From assembly GCA_021204375.1 (NCBI GenBank), contig JAJPZL010000442.1, forward strand, positions 1-6,468: 6,468 nt of DNA, given 5' to 3'. Both the position numbers and the translations under genes were made by a program. Shown in pieces: positions 1-6,045 of this stretch; within the stretch, counting starts at the first letter, position 1; each line of letters opens with the position of its first letter. Source of the DNA: Bacteroides sp. (GTDB lineage Bacteria; Bacteroidota; Bacteroidia; Bacteroidales; Bacteroidaceae). The notes under the pieces are model-generated. The model was not told where the DNA came from. It saw only the letters and a program-made list of their open reading frames with translations, and made no database searches.

Positions 1-2
1 AT

Positions 3-104
3 GCAAAAGATCCGAAAGAAAAATATGTTGCCGGTTTATTGGCTGATGTAACAGTTTGCGCTTTTATGTTACATGTTTCTTCGTCTATGTTACATTCTGT
101 TTAA
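3..104 (+). CDS. possible C-terminal tail of an upstream gene (partial)
   Basis: This frame is open from the left edge to a TAA at 102-104 and would encode about 33 residues, with the stretch KDPKEKYVAGLLADVTV looking like an amphipathic helix. The other two forward frames close sooner, at 49-51 and near 44. I do not recognise the family. An open run of this length has a fair probability of arising by chance, and the same bases contain a regularly repeated motif that may be regulatory instead. If real, the gene begins outside the window and ends about 200 bases before the acetylesterase start. Confidence 0.25.
   Translation, partial: AKDPKEKYVAGLLADVTVCAFMLHVSSSMLHSV
46..95. repeat. array of three ATGTWACAT half-palindromes at about 21-bp spacing
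   Basis: ATGTTACAT occurs exactly at 66-74 and 87-95, and a near copy, ATGTAACAG, lies at 46-54. The motif is an odd palindrome (ATGT-N-ACAT). The centres at 50, 70 and 91 are 20-21 bp apart, two helical turns, so all copies would face the same side of the DNA. A much weaker match (ATGTTGCCG, 25-33) is centred at 29, again 21 bp away. This arrangement suits a multi-site operator. No regulator can be named from the motif, and the copies also fall within a possible reading frame, where they could be chance codon repeats. Confidence 0.45.
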
Positions 105-175
105 AAAGTGCATATTTATCAGTTTTTGGGGTAGAATTTTTGAAGAAAGCGTAAAGATGAAACATGAGCTAAAGA

Positions 176-199
176 ATAGGAAACATAAATCTTTCCTAT
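176..199. other. perfect 8-bp inverted repeat, terminator-like hairpin
   Basis: ATAGGAAA (176-183) and TTTCCTAT (192-199) are exact reverse complements separated by an 8-base loop. On the + strand a T-rich tract (TTTTTATCTTTT, 205-216) follows a few bases later. It could end transcription from an upstream gene or form a structure in the leader of the esterase gene. The stem is AT-rich and the T tract is offset by five bases, so a terminator role is only tentative. Confidence 0.35.
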
Positions 200-208
200 G
201 GTAGTTTT

Positions 209-222
209 TATCTTTTAATTTG
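209..222 (+). promoter_or_regulatory. weak candidate promoter for the esterase pair
   Basis: TATCTTTT (209-216) and the overlapping TTAATTTG (215-222) each match the Bacteroidetes -7 consensus TAnnTTTG at all but one fixed base. The best upstream -33 candidate, TTTC at 192-195, lies 19 bases before the second box but falls inside the hairpin arm. The leader to the ATG at 313 would be about 85 bases. The region is AT-rich, so near matches are expected by chance. Confidence 0.2.
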
Positions 223-312
223 TGTATTGATAAGAGTGACTATAGAGGAAGAGATTTAGAATTTCCTGTAACTCCTGAAAATATATTGATAAAAACTATA
301 ATACAAGAAAAA

Positions 313-1185
313 ATGAGAAGATCCAATTTATTACAAGTGTTAGCTATGTTCTTAATGGGCTATGCTATGGCAGGTTGTGCCGCCGGTAATTCCGGAAAAC
401 AAGAACCCGGGGAAGAATTACAGGTCTATTTATGTTTCGGCCAATCCAATATGGAGGGAAATGCAAAAATTGAAGCACAGGATAGTGTGGGAATTGATAA
501 GCGTTTTATGGTATTACAGGCTGTTGATTGTCCTCAATCCGGACGTATCCGGGGAGAATGGTATACGGCAGTTCCACCCCTGGTACGGTGTTATACGGGA
601 TTGTTTCCGGCAGACTATTTCGGACGGACTCTGGTAGCTAATCTTCCCGCTCATATAAAGGTTGGGGTTGTTAATGTATCCATCGGGGGGTGTAGTATTG
701 AACTCTTCCGGAAGGATCATTACCAGGAGTATGTGGAGACTTCTCCCGACTGGTTGAAAAATATGGTCCATGAATACGACGGTGATCCTTATAAGCGATT
801 GATAGAGATGGGACGTCTTGCGCAAAAAGAAGGAGGGATTATCAAAGGTATATTGTTACATCAGGTAGAAACAAACAGTGGAGACAAACAATGGCCTGAA
901 AAAGTAAAAGAGGTATATGATAGTATACTTAGCGACCTGAGTCTGGAGCCAGATTCTGTTCCTTTGCTGGCAGGAGAGTTGGTCAACGAAGATCAGAACG
1001 GTGCCTGTGCATGGATGAATGAGATCATACAAACCTTACCGGAGGTTATACCGAATGCTTATGTGATCCCTTCTGCCGGTTGTGAAGGAGTAGAAGACCG
1101 GTTACATTTCAGTGCTGCCGGGTACAGAGAATTGGGTAAACGGTATGCGCAACAGATGCTTTCGATCTTAGGGTACGAAATTTAA
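313..1185 (+). CDS. SGNH-fold acetylesterase lipoprotein (sialate O-acetylesterase/CE6-like)
   Basis: A 290-residue exported ester hydrolase predicted to remove acetyl groups from decorated glycans. The ATG at 313 was chosen over an in-frame TTG at 220 because it places a lipoprotein signal peptide at the N terminus: basic MRR, a hydrophobic run, and lipobox MAGC with Cys22. Visible family marks are the nucleophile block GQSNMEG (Ser45), a Gly-rich block (SIGGC), and the C-terminal DRLHF pair (Asp262, His265). The conserved HQGE(T/S)N block reads HQVETN: Val185 replaces the usual Gly, next to Gln184, which probably serves the oxyanion hole. Length is normal for the short single-domain members of the family. 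It lies 70 bases before a broken CE1-like esterase, probably in one transcript, which suggests joint de-esterification of hemicellulose or another acylated glycan. The exact substrate (sialate, xylan or other) cannot be told. Activity may be reduced by the Gly-to-Val change. Confidence 0.85.
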   Translation: MRRSNLLQVLAMFLMGYAMAGCAAGNSGKQEPGEELQVYLCFGQSNMEGNAKIEAQDSVGIDKRFMVLQAVDCPQSGRIRGEWYTAVPPLVRCYTGLFPADYFGRTLVANLPAHIKVGVVNVSIGGCSIELFRKDHYQEYVETSPDWLKNMVHEYDGDPYKRLIEMGRLAQKEGGIIKGILLHQVETNSGDKQWPEKVKEVYDSILSDLSLEPDSVPLLAGELVNEDQNGACAWMNEIIQTLPEVIPNAYVIPSAGCEGVEDRLHFSAAGYRELGKRYAQQMLSILGYEI

Positions 1186-1255
1186 GAGTTGTTATATAAA
1201 GGATGAATAGAAAAGCGTGTCCTTAGCAAGAGGTTAAATTTTACAACAGTGACTT

Positions 1256-2151
1256 ATGATCAAAGGAAGACCGAAATTCCGGATTTTTATGTTATTTTTA
1301 GCTTTCTCTTTTTTTACGGGATGTAGTGAATCCAGACAAAAAACATTTGTAGATGATGATGACTATTCCGTAACAGCCGGGTTTGATACGATACAACCCG
1401 GAGTGACCTATGGAGAGTTACGGGCGATAATCTATTACTCAACTACTACCGAAAATGAACGAGGTGCGCATCTGATCCTACCCCCCTCGGCTATGATGAG
1501 AATAGAAAATATCCCGTTTTATATCTTTTGCATGGGATTGGTGGAGATGAATATGAATGGTTAGGTGGAAATCCTGTAGAAGTGATCGGTAATCTGGTTG
1601 CAGCGGGTAAAGCCCAAGAGATGATCGTGGTAATTCCTAATATCCGGGCCCGGCATAAAGATATAGAAACTCCTCCTGAGTTTTTCTCAGTAGATCACTT
1701 CCGGGAGTTTGATAACTTCCTTAGCGATTTATGTGATAACCTAATGCCTTACATAGAGTCTACTTATCCGGTTCTACCCGGACGTGACAACAGGGCGGTT
1801 GCAGGTCTTTCTATGGGAGGAAGGTCAGCCTTGCATGTCGGAATAAATCTGATAGATAAATTTGCCTGGATCGGGGTTTTGACACCTGCGGTCGGTCTGC
1901 TACCTTATTCTACCGAAGAGGGTCTTTTTACAACAGAAACATTCACACTGCCCGATAAATATAAGGAAAATACACTGATTATGATCCAGAAAGGAAGTAG
2001 GGACGGAGTGGTTGGTAACTAGCCTGAAGAGTATAGTAAAGTCTTGACGGATAATGATATAAAGCACATCTATTATGTTGCTGAAGGAGGACATGATTTT
2101 CAGGCCTGGAAAAATGGATTATATAATTTTGCACGAAGAATATTTCAGTAA
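1256..2151 (+). pseudogene. CE1-like alpha/beta-hydrolase esterase lipoprotein, frameshifted and with internal TAG
   Basis: Repaired, this would be an esterase of about 298 residues of the CE1/esterase-D type (feruloyl or acetyl ester hydrolases, often mislabelled endo-xylanase). The N terminus has a lipoprotein signal with lipobox FTGC (Cys23). The first frame runs into nonsense after HLILPP at a C6 run (1481-1486) and stops at 1562-1564. Homology resumes in the next frame with GYDENRKYPVLYLLHGIGG, consistent with loss of one base (C7 to C6 would suffice) or gain of two. The nucleophile elbow GLSMGG follows (Ser codon 1810-1812), then the acid segment GSRDGVVGN. A TAG at 2020-2022 cuts off PEEYSKVL and the last 42 residues, including the catalytic His of GGHDF, ending at TAA 2149-2151. 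The motifs are otherwise well kept, so inactivation looks recent. Neither surviving fragment could fold into an active enzyme. Confidence 0.9.
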
Positions 2152-2171
2152 GTCGTTCGTAAATATTATAT

Positions 2172-2204
2172 AGTACAGGAGAGGCTCCACGCCGCTCCTG
2201 TACT
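2172..2204. terminator. bidirectional terminator hairpin between convergent genes
   Basis: AGTACAGGAG (2172-2181) pairs perfectly with CTCCTGTACT (2195-2204). Inside the loop GGC (2183-2185) pairs with GCC (2191-2193), leaving a 5-base apex. On the + strand it is followed by TTTGGGTTTT, and on the minus strand by an AT-rich run. It lies 20 bases after the esterase stop and 8 bases beyond the OmpA stop, so it can serve both convergent units. Confidence 0.8.
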
Positions 2205-2211
2205 TTGGGTT

Positions 2212-3045
2212 TTACTGCAATAGATTAAATAACATATCCAGTTGGGGAGCCAGGATGATCTCTGTACGCCTGTTCCGGCTTCTTCCCTCTGCTGTTTCAT
2301 TCTCCGCTACCGGAATAAACTCCCCACGGCCTGCAGCCTGTATACGGAGCGGGTTTACCTGATACTCTTGTGTCAGAATACGTACAACGGATGTTGCCCG
2401 GATCACACTGAGATCCCAGTTATCTTTAAACTTGGCGGTGCTGATCGGTTTATTATCCGTATGCCCTTCAATAATAATATCAATATCGTTCTGTTTACTC
2501 AATACCTCGCCCAGTTTTCCCAACGCCTCTTTACCTCGCTTATCTACCCGGGCACTTCCCGATTCGAATAACAATTTATCTGACATTGCTACATATACCT
2601 TCCCATCTTTTTCGGTAATGGCCAGTTCATCCGTATTAAATCCTAATAAAGCATTCCGTACATTAGCCAGTAGTGACTGTACTTTTTCGTTCTGGGCATC
2701 AATAATTCCCTGTAACTCCCGGATGGTCTGCTCCCGCTTTTCCAGGTCGGTAATTTTTTGTTCCAGCAGCATATTCAGTTTTTCCTGTTCCGAAAGGTTC
2801 ATATTCAGCATCGTCTGGTAATTCCGGATTACTTCTCCTTTATGCAACGTATCTTGTTTCAAGGCTTTGATCTCTGTCCAGTTGGAGTGGTTTTCCTGCT
2901 GGCAGTCTCCCAGAAGGCAGCTTAGTGTTTTGCCCTTTTGAAGAGCTTCTAATCGTCCGTTCTCTGCTTCAAGGAATTTCTTTTTTGTAACGCAGGATAT
3001 ACATACCAATGAGAGTATTAAAACCAGTAACCAGTGCTTTTTCAT
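2212..3045 (-). CDS. OmpA/MotB-family peptidoglycan-binding lipoprotein
   Basis: A 277-residue lipoprotein predicted to sit in the outer membrane and bind peptidoglycan. The ATG at 3045 was preferred over one at 3123 because it starts directly on a signal peptide (MKKHWLLVLILSLVCISC, lipobox CISC, Cys18); the longer form would add 26 residues and run across the promoter region. Residues ~25-130 are charged and heptad-like, predicted coiled coil. An OmpA C-terminal domain spans ~155-265, with LLFESGSA, the GHTD loop (194-197), LSxxRA (Arg216, the conserved peptidoglycan-contact Arg) and NRRTEI (258-263). This architecture is common in Bacteroidales and is often annotated as MotB-like; no stator transmembrane helix or motility genes are present, so a flagellar role is not implied. 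Cys43 and Cys48 form a CxxxxC pair in the coiled-coil region that could make a disulfide. The gene is intact, diverges from ilvA and ends at the shared hairpin. Confidence 0.88.
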   Translation of the reverse strand: MKKHWLLVLILSLVCISCVTKKKFLEAENGRLEALQKGKTLSCLLGDCQQENHSNWTEIKALKQDTLHKGEVIRNYQTMLNMNLSEQEKLNMLLEQKITDLEKREQTIRELQGIIDAQNEKVQSLLANVRNALLGFNTDELAITEKDGKVYVAMSDKLLFESGSARVDKRGKEALGKLGEVLSKQNDIDIIIEGHTDNKPISTAKFKDNWDLSVIRATSVVRILTQEYQVNPLRIQAAGRGEFIPVAENETAEGRSRNRRTEIILAPQLDMLFNLLQ

Positions 3046-3094
3046 AATGCCAAAACGTTTTAAGAAAGGAATTTTACTAAAAATATTCTTCCTG

Positions 3095-3124
3095 CAAAGG
3101 TGAAAAAAAATTGAAGAATTCAAA
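3095..3124 (-). promoter_or_regulatory. candidate promoter for the OmpA-family gene
   Basis: Read on the minus strand, TTTG (3124-3121) is followed 18 bases later by CACCTTTG (3102-3095), one base off the Bacteroidetes -7 consensus TAnnTTTG. Spacing is close to the 19-21 bases usual for the TTTG/-7 pair. It would leave a leader of about 45 bases before the ATG at 3045. Confidence 0.5.
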
Positions 3125-3140
3125 TATCCACATTATTTCA

Positions 3141-3148
3141 TACCTTTG
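3141..3148 (+). promoter_or_regulatory. candidate -7 element for ilvA
   Basis: TACCTTTG matches the Bacteroidetes -7 consensus TAnnTTTG exactly and lies 22 bases before the ilvA ATG, giving a leader of roughly 15 bases. No good TTTG -33 box is seen at the right distance. The box lies close to the -33 region of the divergent OmpA promoter, so the two polymerases may compete. Confidence 0.55.
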
Positions 3149-3170
3149 TATTTTAATATAAAATTGAGTT

Positions 3171-4433
3171 ATGACAGAAAAATATACTGAGAGGTTCGGT
3201 CTTCATATTGAAGAAGCCCAGAAGCGTCTCAAAGGAGTAGTAATGGAAACTCCGCTTCAATACATTCCCTCTCTTTCCCAGCAATTTGAAGCCAATATTT
3301 ATCTGAAGCGGGAAGACCTCCAGGTAGTACGCTCTTATAAATTGCGTGGCGCTTATAATATGATCAGTAGTCTGTCCCGTGAAGTGCTTGATAAAGGAGT
3401 GGTTTGTGCCAGTGCAGGGAACCACGCACAAGGATTCGCTTTCAGTTGTAACAGGCTTGGAGTAAAAGGAGTGGTATTTATGCCCAAAATCACTTCCCGG
3501 CAAAAGATTAAACAGACCCGTATGTTCGGGAATGGTTTTATAGAGATCATCCTTACGGGAGATACATTTGACGATTGTGCCGAGGCAGCTAAAAAATATA
3601 CACAATTGCACGAAATGACCTTTATTCCTCCGTTTGACGATCCCCGTATTATTGAAGGACAAGGCACTATTGGAAAGGAAGTTCTGGAACAGGCGGATGG
3701 AAAGCCCATTGATTATGTATTTATTCCGGTTGGTGGTGGTGGACTCTGTGCCGGGGTAGGCGCTTATATCAAGCAGTACTCACCCGATACAAAGATCATT
3801 GCAGTCGAACCGCAGGGGGCACCCAGCCTTACGCAGGCCATGAAAGCAGGTCACCCTATCACCCTTACTCATATCGATAAGTTTGTAGACGGGGCTGCCG
3901 TAAAACGGATCGGGGATCTGCCCTATTGTATCTGTTCATTGGTTGTTGATAAAGTGTGTTTGGTACCCGAAGGAGAAGCCTGTTCTACTATTCTTAAACT
4001 TTACAACGAGAATGCCATTGTGGTAGAGCCCGCCGGAGCACTCAGTATTTCGGCCCTGAACCATTACAGGGAGGAGATTAAAGGTAAAAATATAGTTTGT
4101 ATTGTCAGTGGTAGTAATAATGATATTGACCGGATGCAGGAAATCAAAGAGCGTTCCCTGATCTTTGAACGGCTTAAACACTATTTTATCATCCGTTTTC
4201 CACAACGTGCCAATGTTTTGAAAGACTTTGTGAACAAAGTGCTGGGCGAGACCGATGACATCGTACGTTTTGAATATATGAAGAAGAACGAGAAAGAGAA
4301 TGGTCCCGCACTGGTAGGAATTGAACTGGAAACCGTTAGTGATTATAATAAACTGCTCGGGCGGATGCTGGAGTACGGACTTGACTTCACTGTGCTCGAT
4401 CCGGATGATGATCTGGGACGGTATATTGTGTAA
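3171..4433 (+). CDS. ilvA: threonine ammonia-lyase (threonine dehydratase)
   Basis: A cytoplasmic PLP enzyme converting L-threonine to 2-oxobutanoate and ammonia, the first step towards isoleucine. At 420 residues it matches the shorter IlvA type with a single ACT-like regulatory domain seen in Bacteroidetes and Gram-positives, rather than the ~510-residue two-domain E. coli form. The fold-type II catalytic domain covers ~10-325. Lys57 in VRSYKLRGA is the Schiff-base lysine, SAGNH (81-85) is the substrate loop, GGGG (188-191) holds the cofactor phosphate, and VEPAGA (285-290) and SGSNND (313-318) complete the site. The usual SGGNND has Ser for the second Gly here, a mild change. The ACT-like domain (~336-412) is the likely site of isoleucine feedback. 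The reading frame is intact with no Shine-Dalgarno. It is probably monocistronic, since a terminator follows. A purely catabolic role is less likely given the regulatory domain. Confidence 0.95.
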   Translation: MTEKYTERFGLHIEEAQKRLKGVVMETPLQYIPSLSQQFEANIYLKREDLQVVRSYKLRGAYNMISSLSREVLDKGVVCASAGNHAQGFAFSCNRLGVKGVVFMPKITSRQKIKQTRMFGNGFIEIILTGDTFDDCAEAAKKYTQLHEMTFIPPFDDPRIIEGQGTIGKEVLEQADGKPIDYVFIPVGGGGLCAGVGAYIKQYSPDTKIIAVEPQGAPSLTQAMKAGHPITLTHIDKFVDGAAVKRIGDLPYCICSLVVDKVCLVPEGEACSTILKLYNENAIVVEPAGALSISALNHYREEIKGKNIVCIVSGSNNDIDRMQEIKERSLIFERLKHYFIIRFPQRANVLKDFVNKVLGETDDIVRFEYMKKNEKENGPALVGIELETVSDYNKLLGRMLEYGLDFTVLDPDDDLGRYIV

Positions 4434-4457
4434 AAATATCTGTTTTATATGGCAGTA

Positions 4458-4490
4458 AAGGCTCCAATCGGGGTCTTCATTTTTCTTTTT
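4458..4490 (+). terminator. intrinsic terminator after ilvA
   Basis: AAGGCTCC (4458-4465) folds onto GGGGTCTT (4470-4477), an 8-bp stem including two G-U pairs, with loop AATC. CATTTTTCTTTTT follows directly on the + strand. It begins 25 bases after the ilvA stop. The wobble pairs make it moderate in strength. Confidence 0.6.
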
Positions 4491-4588
4491 ATCAACTTTT
4501 CATTTCTTTCGGTTGTTTCCCTTTAGATAGTGATGCCACTTTTTTCTTGAAAAATATTATCAGATTCTTCTCAAAAAGAGAGTGATGT

Positions 4589-4596
4589 TATCTTTG
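4589..4596 (+). promoter_or_regulatory. candidate -7 element for the symporter pseudogene
   Basis: TATCTTTG matches the Bacteroidetes -7 consensus TAnnTTTG exactly, is followed by C, and lies 34 bases before the symporter ATG. No clear TTTG box is present at -33. If it works, the broken symporter is still transcribed. Confidence 0.55.
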
Positions 4597-4630
4597 CGGC
4601 GAGATTATCAAATAATAGAAACCGATTCAA

Positions 4631-6031
4631 ATGGAAATAATACTGAATTGGCTGAATCAGGCCAATGATTTTCTTTATACTTACCTCCTGATTGGCATGT
4701 TACTTCTGTATGCCGTTTGGTTTACCCTGAAAACCCGTTTTGTACAGTTCCGCATGTTTGGTGAGATGGTACGGTTACTGGGAGACTCTACCGGAAAACA
4801 TACCCCGGGAGAGAGACATATTTCCTCTTTCCAGGCCTTTTCCATCTCCATTGCCAGCCGGGTAGGTACCGGTAATCTGGCTGGGGTAGCGATTGCCATT
4901 GCTGTAGGAGGTCCGGGAGCTGTCTTCTGGATGTGGGTGATTGCTCTGTTGGGTGCTGGTAGTGCCTTTGTTGAGTCTACCCTGGCCCAGCTTTATAAAG
5001 TACGGGGAAAGGACTCTTTTGTCGGAGGACCGGCTTATTATATGAAGAAAGGTCTGGGATAAACCTGGATGGGGATACTATTTGCCGTGATCATCTCTAT
5101 TACATTTGGTCTAGCTTTTAATTCCGTACAAAGTAATACCCTGTGTGCTGCCTGGGAGCAGGCTTTCGGAGTAGATACTGCTGTATTAGGGGGCTTTATT
5201 ACTCTGTTAACACTGGTGATTATTTTCGGAGGCGTACAACGTATTGCCAAAGTAAGTGGTACGGTGGTTCCTATGATGGCTATTGCTTATATCATACTGG
5301 TACTGGTAATTATGGCTATTAATTTCCGGGAGATACCCGGTGTATTTAAGCTGATTGTCAGTAATGCTTTTGGCTGGGGACCCCTGGCAGGAGGAAGCCT
5401 GGGAGCTACACTGATGCAAGGCTTTAAACGGGGACTTTTCAGTAACGAAGCCGGGATGGGATCTGCGCCCAATGCAGCAGCTACGGCTGATGTTTCCCAT
5501 CCGGTAAAGCAGGGATTGATACAGACACTGGCAGTCTTTACCGATACGATACTGATCTGTAGCTGTACCGCTTTTATTATCCTGTTCAGTCATACCAGCT
5601 GGGACGGAGTAACGGGAGGCATACAACTTGCCCAGCAGACACTAGAAAATGAAGTAGGAAGTTTCGGCAGTATTTTTATAGCTATAGCGATCCTGCTTTT
5701 TGCATTCAGCAGTCTGATAGGTAACTATTATTACGGAGAGGCTAATATCCGTTTTATCACGGAGAAGAAGAGTATATTACAGATATATAGGTTGATGGTA
5801 GCCGGAATGGTCTTTTTTGGTGCAGTTACCAGTCTGGACCTGGTGTGGGCAATGGCTGATATTACCATGGCCTTTATGGTATTCTTTAATCTGATCGCTA
5901 TCGTACTGTTGGGACGCTAGGCATTCCTGTTGTTAAAGGATTACCGGGAGCAGAAGAGTGCGGGTATTAAAGAACCGGTTTATACCAATGACCGGATCCC
6001 GGAATTAAAAGATAAGGGGGAGTGCTGGTAA
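4631..6031 (+). pseudogene. AGCS-family sodium:alanine (amino acid) symporter with two internal stops
   Basis: Read through its stops, this frame spans 466 codons, the usual length of an alanine/glycine:cation symporter: an inner-membrane, LeuT-fold carrier importing small amino acids with sodium. The N-terminal part has VGTGNLAGVA (78-87) and the family signature GGPGAVFWMW (93-102). Codon 144 is TAA (5060-5062), in the context GLG*TWMG where relatives usually have Gln or Lys; CAA to TAA would explain it. The middle segment (codons 145-429) keeps GLFSNEAGMGSAPNAAATAD and repeated hydrophobic helices. Codon 430 is TAG (5918-5920), followed in frame by AFLLLKDYREQ and a 36-residue cytoplasmic tail ending at TAA 6029-6031. 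Nothing else is damaged, so the loss looks recent. An ATG at 5069 could restart the middle segment, but that product would lack the first helices and is unlikely to transport. Confidence 0.92.
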
Positions 6032-6045
6032 AACCAGTATATTCT

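Noticed and set aside
157..204. Small ATG-initiated ORF of 15 codons (MKHELKNRKHKSFLW) across the 176-199 hairpin
   Set aside because: It is very short, has no recognisable features, and its codons are fixed by the inverted repeat. A leader peptide cannot be excluded, but nothing positive supports it.
220..312. N-terminal extension of the acetylesterase from a TTG start
   Set aside because: It would place 31 non-hydrophobic residues before a clear lipoprotein signal peptide, which would prevent normal lipidation. The ATG at 313 fits the signal peptide.
1481..1564. Programmed ribosomal frameshift in the esterase
   Set aside because: There is no slippery heptamer of the usual kind, no obvious stimulatory structure, and a second in-frame stop downstream means the frameshift alone would not restore the enzyme.
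2242..2821. Plus-strand open frames opposite the OmpA gene (2242-2571 and 2432-2821)
   Set aside because: They have Ser/Cys-rich, low-complexity translations with no family resemblance and lie antisense to a gene with a complete conserved domain.
3046..3123. Longer OmpA start at 3123 (adds 26 residues)
   Set aside because: The extension precedes a textbook signal peptide starting at 3045 and overlaps the promoter-like elements.
3153..3709. Minus-strand open frames opposite ilvA
   Set aside because: They are shadows of the ilvA codon pattern; the plus strand encodes a full-length enzyme with all PLP motifs.
2020..5920. Stop-codon reassignment (TAG or TAA as sense)
   Set aside because: Both TAA and TAG interrupt genes, while intact genes in the same window end with TAA and the kinase ends with TAG. 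One lesion is a frameshift, so gene decay is simpler.
6025..6037. CTGGT-AAA-ACCAG hairpin at the symporter end as a terminator
   Set aside because: It has only five base pairs with a three-base loop, overlaps the stop codon and lacks a T tract on either strand.
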